Shown: positions 27,548-37,156 of the stretch, in pieces | Numbering within the stretch: position 1 is the first letter of the stretch | Layout of the letters: each line of letters opens with the position of its first letter | Translations under genes and position numbers: made by a program | Notes under the pieces: model-generated | What the model saw: the letters and a program-made list of their open reading frames with translations, nothing else | Database searches by the model: none | What the model was told of the DNA's origin: nothing | Source: Thiobacillus denitrificans | Lineage (GTDB): Bacteria > Pseudomonadota > Gammaproteobacteria > Burkholderiales > Thiobacillaceae | Assembly (NCBI GenBank): GCA_020723405.1 | Contig: DYIY01000016.1 | Location: 18,753-82,752, forward strand | Length of the DNA stretch: 64,000 nucleotides | Direction of reading: 5' to 3'

Positions 27548-30500
27548 GTCGTTCCTCCTGGAGAATGCCGCGCAGGGTGGCCAGCAGGGTGTCCGGCAGC
27601 ACCGGTTTGATGAGGAAGGCGCGGATGCCCGCCTGGTTCACCGCTTCCATGACCACCCGGTGGTCGGTGGAGGCGGAGGCCATGACCCGGGGCACGTCGG
27701 GGAAGAGTTGCAGCATGCGCGTCAGGATCTCCACGCCGGTGGTCTGGGCCAGATAGTGGTCGGCCATGATCAGGTCGATGCGTTCCCGGCCCATGACGTC
27801 CAGTACCCCGGGCAGATCTTCGGCGACGAAGACCCGATAGCCCGCGTCCTCCAGGATCATGGTCAGGCGTTCCGCTTCCAGGGCCTCGTCCTCCACCACC
27901 AGGACGTTCCGGCTGATGGCTTCCCTGGGGTCCCGCCGGGGACGCAGGTCCCGGCGTTCCATGACCAGGGTTTCCACGTCTTCCGGGTTGGCCGGCCGGC
28001 CGAGCAGGTAGCCTTGCACCTGGTCGCAGCCGTAGCGGGCCATGAAGCGCAACTGGGGTTCCGTCTCCACGCCCTCGGCCAGCACGCGCATGCCCAGGTT
28101 ATGGGCCAGGGAGATGGTGGAGCGGACGATGGCCGCGTCCTCCGGATCCCGGGTGACGTTGCGCGTGAAGATCTGATCGATCTTCAGCACGTCGAAGGGG
28201 TAGTGCTTCAGGTAGCCCAGGCTGGAGTAGCCGGTGCCGAAGTCGTCCAAGGCCAGGCGCACGCCCTTGCGTTTGATGTCGCGGAGGTGGCGGGCGGCGG
28301 CTTCAGGGTTCTTGAGCAGGGAGGATTCCAGCACTTCCAGTTCCAGCAGTTCCGGGGGCAGGGCGCTTTCCTCCAGGGCCGCCGTCACGTCATCCAGGAG
28401 ATGCCCCGAGGTGACGTGGTCGGAGAAGATGTTCACGGCGACGCGCATGGGATGTTGCCGGTCCAGCCAGATGCGGGCCTGGCGGCAGGCCTGGCGGAGT
28501 ACCCAGCGGCTCACCGGTTCGGCCAGATCGGTGCCCTCCACCACCTGGATGAACTGGGCCGGGGGGATCATCCGGCCCTCGCGCCGCCAGCGGATCAGGG
28601 CTTCGGCGGCCACGGCGCGGCCATGCATCACATCGATCTGGGCTTGGTAGAGGAGGATGAATTCGTCCCGTTCGAGTGCAAGGCGCAGGGCGGTCTCGGT
28701 CTCGAACCAATCCACTGCGGCCCGGGCGTGTTCCCGGTCATAGAAGCGGGCCTGGCCGCCCCGTTCTGCCTTGGCCCCGCGCATGGCGTCCTCGGCGGCG
28801 TGGAGCAGGGCGGCCGCGTCCCGCGCATCGGCCGGATACAGGGCGATGCCGATGGAGGCGGTGAGGGTCGCGCTGCGGCCGCCCTGGTCCACGGTGATGG
28901 GCTGGCGCAGGGCGGCGGTCAGGGTGTCGGCCACGGCCTTGATCTCCCGGTCGTCGTGCATGCCCGGGGCCAGGACCAGGAAGCGGTCGGAATCCAGCCG
29001 GCCCAGTTGGCAGCCTTCCGGCAGGCATTCCCGCCAGCGGCGGGCCACTTCTGCCAGCACCAGGTCTCCGGCGGGCCGCCCCAGGGTCTCATTGAGTTGG
29101 GCGAAGCGGTCCAGATTGAGGAGCAGCAGGGCGATGCTGCTGCCCTCCTGGCCGCCGGCCTGGAGGGCGCTGGCGGTCTTTTCGAGCATGAGCCTGGCAT
29201 TGGGCAGGCGGGTCAGCACGTCGAAGTGGGTGGCCTGTTCCAGGCGCGCTTCGGCCTGGCGCCGCTCGCTGATGTCCTGCACGGTCCCGCGCAGGCGCAG
29301 CACGTGGCCCTGGCCGTCCCGTTCGGCCTGGCCCGTATGCCAGAGGTGGCGCACGGCACCGTCGGGCCGCAGGATGCGCACTTCGTGCTGGTAGGCCAGG
29401 CCGCGTTGGATGGCACCTTGCACGTCGGCTTCGAACAGGGGGAAATCGTCGGGGTGGAGGATGGCCCGGTGGCCGGCGAAATTGGGGGGAGGCAGGGCCG
29501 GGTCCAGCCCCAGCATGTCGTACACCCCCTCCGACCAGGTGACCCGGTCGCCTGGCACGTCATATTCCCAGTACCCCATCCTGGCCATGCGCTGGGCTTC
29601 CAGCAATCGGGCGTTGGTCATGGTCAGGGCTTCCTCGGCCCGCTTGCGTTCCACCACGTCCATCACCAGGGTGGCGATCTGGCTGACCACCTCTACATCG
29701 TCGCCGTCGTAGTCGCTGGACTTGTTGCCCACCCCCAGTACGGCCACCACCCGGTCGCCGCGCAGGATGGGCACCACCAGTTCCCGGAGCACCGCAGCAT
29801 GGCCTTCCGGCAGCCCCTTGCGGTTGGCCAGGTTGGGGTAGTCGTTGTGGATCAGCACCCGCCTTTCCCGCACGCTGTCGGCCCACACGCCGGCCTGGCT
29901 GACCGGGTAATGCAGGCCCTTGCCCGCCATCGTGCACATGTGGCGCAAGGTGTTGGCAGACCAGGCCTGGAGGGCGAGGGTTTCCTGGTCCGGGTCCACG
30001 AAATGGAAGAAGCCGATGGTGCTGCCGGTGAACTGTTCGGCGGCATCCAGACCGCCTTGCATCAATTCGTCCACCCCGGCAGTAAGGGCCAGATCCGACA
30101 GGCGCAGACGGGTGCGCAACAGGGCGTCGGCCCGGTTCCGCTTGCCCACGTCGCGGAGGAATACGAAGAACAACCCCCCCTCGATGGGGGCGAAGCTGGC
30201 GTTGACCTCCACCCGCCACAGGCTGCCGTCCCGGGCCCGGTGGACGGTCTCGAACAGGACGCTGCCGGCGGCTTTCGCCTGCTCCCGGCGAGCCGCCATG
30301 GCCGTTGTGGACTCCTGGGTTTCCAATGCGGACAGGGACATGGCCAGCAGTTCTTCCCGGCTGTAGCCGGAGCGGCGGCAGTAGGCTTCGTTCACTTCCA
30401 GCAGGCGGCCGGCCTGGTCCAACACCCAGAAGCCGTCCGCCGAAGTCTCGATGACGGCCCGATAGCGGGCTTCCCGGTCCAGCAAGGCCTGCTCGGCCCG

Positions 30501-32486
30501 GACCTGGTCGGTGATGTCGGTGCCCAGACCCACCATGAAGCGGGGCTGGCCGGCGCCGTCGCGTATCAGGCTGGTGCGCAGATTGATCACCCGTTTGTCG
30601 CCCCGGGCCGTCAGGTTGATGACCTTGCCCGTCCAGCCGCCCCGTTCCAGGGTGGCACGGATGATCTCGGCCTGGCTGGCGTCCGATTCCGGTTCGTCGC
30701 CGTAGGCGCTCACGTGGTGGCCGATGAATTCCTCGTCCTGCCGATCCAGGGGTTGATGGCCCACCTTGTTGACGTAGGTGATGACGCCAGCCAGGTCGGT
30801 GATGGTGACCTTGTCCTGGATCTGGTCCAGCACCAGGGCCTGCATGCGCAACTGTTCCTCGTCGAGGCGCCGCTCGGAGATGTCGCGGATGATGACGTGC
30901 AGGCGCTCGACGCCCTCCACCTGGAAGCGGCGGGCGCTGAACTCCACCGGAAAGCGATGGCCATCCCGGTGCTGCTGCTCCGTTTCCACGCGCAACTGGC
31001 CTTCCGCCAGGATGCGCCCGAGCAAGGCGTCCAGGGCCACCAGCCCGTCGGGCGGATGCACCAGGGAGAGGGGTTGGCCCTGGAGTTCCTCCCTGGCATA
31101 GCCATACATGTCCTGGACCCGGTCGTTCATCTCCAGGATACGGCCCGTCAGATCCAGCAGAAGGATGGCTTCGTTGGCGTAGCGGGAGAGGAAATCGAAA
31201 TGCCGTTCCAGCACCCGCCGTTCCAGTTCCTTGCCCAGCAACTGGGCCTGTTGCCGGTGGGCCAGGTTGCGCCACCACAGCCAGAAGGCCAGCCCGCTGG
31301 CGGCCAGCAGCAGACCGGTGGCCAGGGCGGTGGAACTGGCCAGGCGGAGCACGGGGGCGTCCACTTCAGCGGCGCGCTGCTTGGCCACCAGAATCCACGG
31401 GGTGTGGGGCACCGGGCTGGCGTAGGCCAGAACCGGTTCCCCGCGGAAATCCCGGCCGCTGGACAGGATGCCGCTTTCCCCCTGGAATGCCCGGAAGGCC
31501 GGGCTTTGGGCATGGACTGCCAGCACGGGACCCAGGTTTCTGGAGGGCGGATCCAGGGAGGCGAACAGGTGGCGTACCTGATCCCCTTCCCGACGGATCA
31601 GCACGGTTTCGCCGCTGGCGCTGGGGGTGGGCCAGCGGCGCAGAAGGGCGAACAGGCTGTCCCGGGCGGAGAGGGAAAAGAGCAGGGCCCCGACCATGCG
31701 CCGCTCGGCGCCCTGGCCCAGGGTCATGGGCGCCATCATGCCCACCATGGGTTCCGTCTTGCCCTGGCCGTGCTGATGGAAGTCCACCAACTGGATGTGG
31801 CCCGTGGCCATGGCCTTCAGGGCTTCCTGGGTGTGCTCGAGCATCCAGGCATCGGGCAGATCCCCCAGGCTGGGTTTGCCGGCCTGGTCGAATGCGACCA
31901 TGTGGCTGTAGCCGTGCACCGTTTTCAAGATGTCCATGCGGGCCAGGAGACGCTCCGCCCGGGAAGCATCCCGTCGGCCCGAGGCCAACCAGGCCGCGAA
32001 ATGCTCGGTGAGCTGGGACCCCTCGCCGAATTGCCGCGCATTGGCCTGGGCAATGCGCAGCCATTGGCTGATCTGTTCGATGCGCAACTCGCCCACGGTC
32101 TTCAACTGGGCTTCACTTTCGGCGCGCAAGTGGTCCCGCTGGTGATCGAAGATGTAGAAACCCGTTCCGATCAGGCCCAGGGCGAAGAGGATGAAGGTGG
32201 CCAGGGGGGACCAGGGACGGGGCTGGGGAATGGCCATGGCGCGCCGTTCTCCGCCAACCGGAAAGCGGGTCAGCAGGACGTAGAGCAGACCACCGCCTCC
32301 AGCGGCAAAGACCAGGTTCATGAACAGGTGAAGCCCGCCCCCCGGCAGGGCGGCCCCGATGAGCAACGCCAGGATGCGGTCGGCGGCCAGACTCCACAGG
32401 CTGGCCAGTCCGAAGAAGGCCAGAGCGACCCGGGCGGCCGGCAGCGGGGTGCCGGGTTTCTGCTGGGCCATGGCAGGGAGGGTCAT
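27540..32486 (-). CDS. Giant multi-PAS/GAF GGDEF-EAL-REC signalling protein (probable c-di-GMP phosphodiesterase)
   Basis: 1648 aa. Two or three N-terminal membrane helices and a periplasmic sensor with a further helix (~375-400) lead to several PAS domains (DISERR, TDITDQ, DVGKRN and DISERR ends), a GAF domain around residues 830-960 (NKSSDYDGDDVE), another PAS, then a GGDEF-like domain whose active site has decayed to RLDSDRF. An intact EAL domain follows (AEALIRW, LDDFGTGYSS, LKIDQIF, AEGVETE). A receiver domain sits at the C-terminus (VVEDE, acceptor Asp in IMADHYL, IKPV). Predicted activity is c-di-GMP breakdown gated by the PAS/GAF inputs and by phosphorylation. It follows cheB by 9 nt. 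Confidence 0.88.
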   Translation of the reverse strand: MTLPAMAQQKPGTPLPAARVALAFFGLASLWSLAADRILALLIGAALPGGGLHLFMNLVFAAGGGGLLYVLLTRFPVGGERRAMAIPQPRPWSPLATFILFALGLIGTGFYIFDHQRDHLRAESEAQLKTVGELRIEQISQWLRIAQANARQFGEGSQLTEHFAAWLASGRRDASRAERLLARMDILKTVHGYSHMVAFDQAGKPSLGDLPDAWMLEHTQEALKAMATGHIQLVDFHQHGQGKTEPMVGMMAPMTLGQGAERRMVGALLFSLSARDSLFALLRRWPTPSASGETVLIRREGDQVRHLFASLDPPSRNLGPVLAVHAQSPAFRAFQGESGILSSGRDFRGEPVLAYASPVPHTPWILVAKQRAAEVDAPVLRLASSTALATGLLLAASGLAFWLWWRNLAHRQQAQLLGKELERRVLERHFDFLSRYANEAILLLDLTGRILEMNDRVQDMYGYAREELQGQPLSLVHPPDGLVALDALLGRILAEGQLRVETEQQHRDGHRFPVEFSARRFQVEGVERLHVIIRDISERRLDEEQLRMQALVLDQIQDKVTITDLAGVITYVNKVGHQPLDRQDEEFIGHHVSAYGDEPESDASQAEIIRATLERGGWTGKVINLTARGDKRVINLRTSLIRDGAGQPRFMVGLGTDITDQVRAEQALLDREARYRAVIETSADGFWVLDQAGRLLEVNEAYCRRSGYSREELLAMSLSALETQESTTAMAARREQAKAAGSVLFETVHRARDGSLWRVEVNASFAPIEGGLFFVFLRDVGKRNRADALLRTRLRLSDLALTAGVDELMQGGLDAAEQFTGSTIGFFHFVDPDQETLALQAWSANTLRHMCTMAGKGLHYPVSQAGVWADSVRERRVLIHNDYPNLANRKGLPEGHAAVLRELVVPILRGDRVVAVLGVGNKSSDYDGDDVEVVSQIATLVMDVVERKRAEEALTMTNARLLEAQRMARMGYWEYDVPGDRVTWSEGVYDMLGLDPALPPPNFAGHRAILHPDDFPLFEADVQGAIQRGLAYQHEVRILRPDGAVRHLWHTGQAERDGQGHVLRLRGTVQDISERRQAEARLEQATHFDVLTRLPNARLMLEKTASALQAGGQEGSSIALLLLNLDRFAQLNETLGRPAGDLVLAEVARRWRECLPEGCQLGRLDSDRFLVLAPGMHDDREIKAVADTLTAALRQPITVDQGGRSATLTASIGIALYPADARDAAALLHAAEDAMRGAKAERGGQARFYDREHARAAVDWFETETALRLALERDEFILLYQAQIDVMHGRAVAAEALIRWRREGRMIPPAQFIQVVEGTDLAEPVSRWVLRQACRQARIWLDRQHPMRVAVNIFSDHVTSGHLLDDVTAALEESALPPELLELEVLESSLLKNPEAAARHLRDIKRKGVRLALDDFGTGYSSLGYLKHYPFDVLKIDQIFTRNVTRDPEDAAIVRSTISLAHNLGMRVLAEGVETEPQLRFMARYGCDQVQGYLLGRPANPEDVETLVMERRDLRPRRDPREAISRNVLVVEDEALEAERLTMILEDAGYRVFVAEDLPGVLDVMGRERIDLIMADHYLAQTTGVEILTRMLQLFPDVPRVMASASTDHRVVMEAVNQAGIRAFLIKPVLPDTLLATLRGILQEERHG

Positions 32487-32495
32487 GTCAGCGCC

Positions 32496-33557
32496 TCATG
32501 ACCGGGCCAGATGGAGAATTTCGCCCGCCAGGGCGGTCAGGGGCAGGGACAGATCCACGGCCCCCAGTTTCACGGCCTCCTTGGGCATGCCGTAGACCAC
32601 GCAGGTGGCTTCGTCCTGGGCCAGGGTGCGGGCGCCGGCATCGTGCATGTCCTTCAGACCCCGGGCGCCGTCGTCGCCCATGCCGGTCATGATCACGCCC
32701 ACTGCGTTCCGGCCGGCGCTGCGGGCGGTGGAGCGGAACAACACGTCCACCGAAGGTTTGTGCCGGTTCACCAGGGGGCCGTCGGCCACTTCCACGTAAT
32801 ACTGGGCGCCGCTGCGCCGGACCTGCATGTGCTTGCCGCCCGGGGCGATGAGGGCCCGGCCGGGCACCACCTTGTCGCCATGCCTGGCTTCCAGCACCTG
32901 GATCTGGCACAGGCTGTCCAGGCGCTCGGCAAAGGCGGCGGTGAACTTCTCCGGCATGTGCTGGACGATGACGATGCCCGGCGACATGGAGGGCAGGGCG
33001 GTGAGCAGCACTTCCAGGGCCAGGGTGCCGCCGGTGGAGGTGCCGATGGCCACGATGTTCTGGGTGGTCTGGGCCATGGCTTCCTGGTTGGCCGCCAGCG
33101 GATCCGGCGCGGCTGGCCGGGGGGGCGCGGGTGGCGGCCGGAGTCGGCCCAGATTGGCCTGGGCGGCGGCGCGCACGGCGCTCAAAAGATCGTTGCTGGC
33201 ATCGTGCAGGAACTGTTTCACGCCGATTTTTGGCTTGGTGATGATGGCCAGGGCACCGGCCGCCATGGCCTGCATGGTGGTTTCCGCCCCGCGCTCGGTA
33301 AGGGAGGAACAGATCACCACCGGGGTGGGCCGCTCGGCCATGAGCTTCTTCAGGAAAGTGATGCCGTCCATGCGCGGCATCTCCACGTCCAGGGTGATGA
33401 CGTCAGGCCACTCGGCCTGCATCTTCGCCAGCGCGAAGAGGGGATCCGCCGCCGTGCCGATGACCTGGATGTCCGGTGCCCGGCCCAGCACGTCGAGCAT
33501 GACCTGGCGGACCACGGCCGAGTCGTCCACCACCATGACCTTGATGGGCCTCAGCAT
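32496..33557 (-). CDS. cheB: Chemotaxis protein-glutamate methylesterase/deamidase CheB
   Basis: 353 aa. The receiver domain has DDS and the acceptor Asp57 in TLDVEMP. The C-terminal methylesterase domain carries the catalytic triad Ser174 (GTSTGG), His200 (VQHMPE) and Asp296 (MTGMGDDG). It removes methyl groups from receptor glutamates when phosphorylated by CheA. The start ATG lies inside the 3' end of cheD (7-nt overlap); an in-frame codon 15 residues upstream would only extend into cheD. Confidence 0.96.
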   Translation of the reverse strand: MLRPIKVMVVDDSAVVRQVMLDVLGRAPDIQVIGTAADPLFALAKMQAEWPDVITLDVEMPRMDGITFLKKLMAERPTPVVICSSLTERGAETTMQAMAAGALAIITKPKIGVKQFLHDASNDLLSAVRAAAQANLGRLRPPPAPPRPAAPDPLAANQEAMAQTTQNIVAIGTSTGGTLALEVLLTALPSMSPGIVIVQHMPEKFTAAFAERLDSLCQIQVLEARHGDKVVPGRALIAPGGKHMQVRRSGAQYYVEVADGPLVNRHKPSVDVLFRSTARSAGRNAVGVIMTGMGDDGARGLKDMHDAGARTLAQDEATCVVYGMPKEAVKLGAVDLSLPLTALAGEILHLARS

Positions 33558-34069
33558 GGTGCCGGCCCCTTGGCGGTGGTCATGGGCTGGTGCTTGAGCC
33601 ATACGTCACCGCTCCATGCGTCGAACATCAGCTTGCGGTGGCCGTCACCCCCCACGTGGCGGGCCTTGATGGGTATCTCGAATCGTTCCAGCAGTACCAG
33701 GGCCATCTCCAGGTTGCGCTCCCCCACGTTCAGTTCATTGCGCTGGCATTGCATGGGGAACATGTTGGCCCCGCCGAACACCTTGGCCTGAAACTGGCGC
33801 GGATCCGCATCCAGCCGCCAGATATGGCCCATGAGCAGTTTCATGGCTTCATCGCCATAGCGGCCGTCATAGCTTGCCCCTTCCGGGATGACCCCCCGGG
33901 AGGGCAGCATGAAGTGGCACATGCCCCCCACCAGCAGCCGTGGGTGCCAGACCGTGATGGACACGCAGGAGCCCAGCAGGGTGACGATGCGGGTGGCGGC
34001 ATCGCCGAAGTGGAAATCCCCGGGGTGGAGGAACACCTCCACGAAGCCGCTGTCGGGGGGGCCGTTCAT
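33551..34069 (-). CDS. cheD: Chemoreceptor glutamine deamidase CheD
   Basis: 172 aa. The family's catalytic residues are in place: Thr30 and Cys35 in [11 protein letters not shown] and His52 in MCHFMLPSR. CheD deamidates specific receptor glutamines and in some species binds CheC. No cheC is in the window. It overlaps cheR by ATGA at its start and cheB by 7 nt at its end. Confidence 0.95.
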   Translation of the reverse strand: MNGPPDSGFVEVFLHPGDFHFGDAATRIVTLLGSCVSITVWHPRLLVGGMCHFMLPSRGVIPEGASYDGRYGDEAMKLLMGHIWRLDADPRQFQAKVFGGANMFPMQCQRNELNVGERNLEMALVLLERFEIPIKARHVGGDGHRKLMFDAWSGDVWLKHQPMTTAKGPAPC

Positions 34070-34878
34070 GACGGTTTCCTGTAGATGGCCGGCCTCACCG
34101 GTTCCAGTCCGGCCACCAGGCCGGTCAGGCTTTCCGAATGGCCGAAGAAGAAGTGGCCGCCCGGCTTCAGGTGGGCCAGCAACTGTTCCACCACCCGCTT
34201 TTTGGTGGGCGGGTCGAAATAGATCAGCACGTTGCGCAGGAAAATGAGGTCGAACATGCCCAGTTTGGGCAGGGGCTCCACCAGGTTCACCTGCAGAAAG
34301 CGCACCCGTTCCCTCAGCCAGGGCTCCAGGAGGAACATACCCTCCTGGGCGCCGACGCCCTTCAGGCAGAAGCGGCGCAGGTAGGGCTTGGGGATCCGGT
34401 CTGCCCGATCCAGGCTATAGAGCCCCCGGCGGGCCAGATCGAGCACCTTGGTGGACAGGTCCGAAGCCATCACCTCCCAGGGCGCCTTCTGCAATCGCTC
34501 GGCCAGCAGCATGGCGATGCTGTAGGGTTCTTCGCCGGTGGAACTGGCCGCGCTCCAGACCCGGAAGGTTTCCCGCCGGTCATGGGCGGGAACGATCACT
34601 TCGCTCAGGAAGGCGAAATGCTGGGGTTCCCGGTAGAAACTGGTTTCGTTGGTGGTGAGGGCGTTGATGGCCCACTGCCTTTCGTCCGGGTCCAGATTGC
34701 CGGCGATGCGCTTGAAATACTCTCCGAAGCTCGCCAATCCCAGGTCACTGATGCGCTTGCCCAGACGGCCGGTGACCAGGGCCTTCTTCTCGGGAGTCAG
34801 GTTGATCCCCACCGCCCGATACAAGTGTTTTCTCAGAAAATCGAATTCCTGATCGTTGAGTGTCAGGTTCTGACGCAT
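34066..34878 (-). CDS. cheR: Chemotaxis protein methyltransferase CheR
   Basis: 270 aa. An N-terminal helical domain (FDFLRKHLYRAVGINL) precedes a SAM-dependent methyltransferase fold with NALTTNETSFYREPQHF, WSAASSTGEEPYSIAM and FDLIFLRNVLIYFD. It methylates receptor glutamates. The start was taken at MRQNLTLN rather than an upstream extension that runs into the intergenic region after cheW (34879-34954). Confidence 0.95.
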   Translation of the reverse strand: MRQNLTLNDQEFDFLRKHLYRAVGINLTPEKKALVTGRLGKRISDLGLASFGEYFKRIAGNLDPDERQWAINALTTNETSFYREPQHFAFLSEVIVPAHDRRETFRVWSAASSTGEEPYSIAMLLAERLQKAPWEVMASDLSTKVLDLARRGLYSLDRADRIPKPYLRRFCLKGVGAQEGMFLLEPWLRERVRFLQVNLVEPLPKLGMFDLIFLRNVLIYFDPPTKKRVVEQLLAHLKPGGHFFFGHSESLTGLVAGLEPVRPAIYRKPS

Positions 34879-34954
34879 GGCGGCGGTTTCTCCCGTCGGC
34901 AACCAGGGGAAGCCGGCGGTTGGTCGGAGGTTGAGAGAAGGATGCAAGGGTGGA

Positions 34955-35503
34955 TCAGGCGGCATTCCCCTGCAAGCTGGCATGCATACGCCCCAGGTCC
35001 GCCAGTTCCTCCACCGACAGGACGTGGTCCACGCTGAGGATGATGACGAAGCGCTCGTTGACCTTGCCCATGCCCTGGATGAAGTCGGTGCGGATACGGG
35101 CGCCGAAGGCGGGGGCGGGCTCGATCTGGCTGGCCGGAATCTCCACCACCTCGTTGACCGCATCCACCACCACGCCGATGTCCTGCTGGCCGGCGCCGTC
35201 CTCCCCGGCAGTCACCTCCAGGATGACGATGCAGGTGCGCCGGGTGACCTGGGAGCCGGAACGGCCGAAGCGGGCCGACAGGTCGATGACCGGCACCACG
35301 GCGCCACGCAGGTTGATCACGCCGCGGATGTGCTCCGGCATGAGGGGCACCGTGGTCAGGTGGCCGTATTCGATGATCTCCTTGATGCTGAGGATGCCGA
35401 TGGCGAAGACCTCCCCCCCCAGCATGAAGGTGAGGTATTGCCGGTTTTCGTCGGCCGCCGCCGTGGCGATGGCCGTTTTGCCCGTGGTGACGAGGTTGCC
35501 CAT
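34955..35503 (-). CDS. cheW: Chemotaxis coupling protein CheW
   Basis: 182 aa, a single CheW domain from about residue 20: QYLTFMLGGEVFAIGILSIKEI at the start of the fold, then MPEHIRGVINLRGAVVPVIDL. It couples CheA to receptors. The start MGNLVTTG has an ideal AGGAGG ribosome binding site 5-10 nt upstream, in the gap after the receptor gene. Confidence 0.95.
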   Translation of the reverse strand: MGNLVTTGKTAIATAAADENRQYLTFMLGGEVFAIGILSIKEIIEYGHLTTVPLMPEHIRGVINLRGAVVPVIDLSARFGRSGSQVTRRTCIVILEVTAGEDGAGQQDIGVVVDAVNEVVEIPASQIEPAPAFGARIRTDFIQGMGKVNERFVIILSVDHVLSVEELADLGRMHASLQGNAA

Positions 35504-35513
35504 GGTGGCCTCC

Positions 35514-37121
35514 TCAGAAACGTACGAAGTCGCGCTCGCTGGGATCCTCCTGCACCTGAACCCGGGGCGCGGCACGGCCCGGCTTGGCGCGGGACGCGGG
35601 CATGCCCGCCGGGCTGCTGCCGCCGGCCAGCTTGAAGAAGGCCATGAGCTGTTGCAGTTGTTCGGACTGGCCGCTCATCTCCTCTGCCGTGGCCGCCAGT
35701 TCCTCGGAAGCCGAAGCGTTCTGCTGGGTGATCTGGGAGAGCTGGCTCATGGCGGTGTTGATCTGGTTGATGCCGGAGGACTGCTCGCTGGAAGCGGCGG
35801 CGATCTCCTGGACCAGGTCGGAGGTCTTCTGGATGGAGGGGACCATCTCGTCCAGCAGGGTGCCGGCCTTCTCGGCCATTTTCACGCTGGAGCCGGCCAG
35901 TTCGCCGATCTCCTGGGCGGCCACCTGGCTGCGTTCGGCCAGCTTGCGCACCTCGGCGGCCACCACGGCGAAGCCCTTGCCGTGTTCCCCGGCCCGAGCC
36001 GCCTCGATGGCGGCGTTCAGGGCCAAGAGGTTGGTCTGGTAGGCGATGTCGTCGATGATGCCGATCTTGTCGGCGATGGACTTCATGGCCTCCACGGTCT
36101 GTTTCACGGCGGCACCGCCTTCCACGGCCTCCTTGGAGGACTTGGTGGCCATGGTGTCGGTGAGCTTGGCGTTCTCGGCGTTCTGGTTCACCGAGGCGCT
36201 CATCTGTTCCATGGAAGCGGAGGTTTCCTCCACGCTGGCGGCCTGCTCGGACGAGGCCTGGGACAGGCTCTGGGAGGTGGAACTGATCTGCCCGGAGGCG
36301 GAGGTGAGGTTGTCGGCGGAGCCGCGCACCTCGGCGATGATCTGGGACAGCTTGCCCACCATGGCCTGCATGGCGGCGAGCAACTGGCCGGTCTCGTCCT
36401 TGCTGTCGGATTCCAGGCTCACGGTGAGGTCGCCGTCGGCCAGGCGGGTGGAGGCATCCACGGCCAGGGCCAGCGGCCTGGTGATGCTGCGGGTGACCAG
36501 CCAGGCACCCAGCAGGGCGATGACGATGGCCACGACCAGCAGGATGACGATCAAGGTGAGGGTGCTGTTGGCCAGCTCAGCCGCCGCTACGCCGGCCTTT
36601 TCCATGTTCTGGGTCTCGTGCTCGATCATGGCGTTGATGGCTTCGAAATAGATGGCCTGCGCTTTTCGCACCTCAGAGAAAAGCCATTGTGCCGCTTCCG
36701 CCTTTTTGTCCTGCATGGCCAGTTCAAGGGCCTTGTCCCGGGCCTGGACGAAGGGCGGGCGGCTGTCCAGGACGGCCTTGAGTTTTTCCTTGTCGGCTTC
36801 ATCCAGCGTGGTTTTTTCCAGGGTGCCGTACCACTCGGTGTACTTGGGCCTGTTACCGTCGATCCGGGCCTTCTGCTTGATCATTTCCTCCCGGTCGTTG
36901 GTAATGATGATGTTGCGGACGGAGCGGGCATCCTCATTGACGTGATCAATGATGGTGTTGGCCAGCACCACCTTCGGGTATTGCTCATGCACCATTTCCT
37001 CAATGCTGGCGTCCAGGTCGCCGACCCGCAGGATGCCGACCACGGCGATCATGAGCAGCAAGGCCACCACCAGGCCGAAGCCGATGGCCAGTTTCGTGCC
37101 GATTTTCAGATTCTTGAACAT
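35514..37121 (-). CDS. Methyl-accepting chemotaxis protein, 4-helix-bundle sensor
   Basis: 535 aa. Membrane helices at about 10-30 and 190-212 flank a periplasmic 4HB_MCP sensor ([19 protein letters not shown]). HAMP ([20 protein letters not shown]) and a full signalling domain follow, with tip [20 protein letters not shown]. Flanking methylation-helix segments such as [19 protein letters not shown] are present. The C-terminus (SERDFVRF) has no WxxF tether for CheR. It is placed directly before cheW. Ligand unknown. Confidence 0.92.
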   Translation of the reverse strand: MFKNLKIGTKLAIGFGLVVALLLMIAVVGILRVGDLDASIEEMVHEQYPKVVLANTIIDHVNEDARSVRNIIITNDREEMIKQKARIDGNRPKYTEWYGTLEKTTLDEADKEKLKAVLDSRPPFVQARDKALELAMQDKKAEAAQWLFSEVRKAQAIYFEAINAMIEHETQNMEKAGVAAAELANSTLTLIVILLVVAIVIALLGAWLVTRSITRPLALAVDASTRLADGDLTVSLESDSKDETGQLLAAMQAMVGKLSQIIAEVRGSADNLTSASGQISSTSQSLSQASSEQAASVEETSASMEQMSASVNQNAENAKLTDTMATKSSKEAVEGGAAVKQTVEAMKSIADKIGIIDDIAYQTNLLALNAAIEAARAGEHGKGFAVVAAEVRKLAERSQVAAQEIGELAGSSVKMAEKAGTLLDEMVPSIQKTSDLVQEIAAASSEQSSGINQINTAMSQLSQITQQNASASEELAATAEEMSGQSEQLQQLMAFFKLAGGSSPAGMPASRAKPGRAAPRVQVQEDPSERDFVRF

Positions 37122-37156
37122 GACGCGCTCCTATCCGCTGCTGGGAGAAAAATGCT

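Noticed and set aside
27459..32501. A 1680-codon open frame on the plus strand opposite the EAL protein
   Set aside because: It mirrors the real gene. Codon bias in high-GC DNA leaves long antisense frames open. The product is Gly/Gln/His-rich with no domain, and the minus strand encodes complete known domains.
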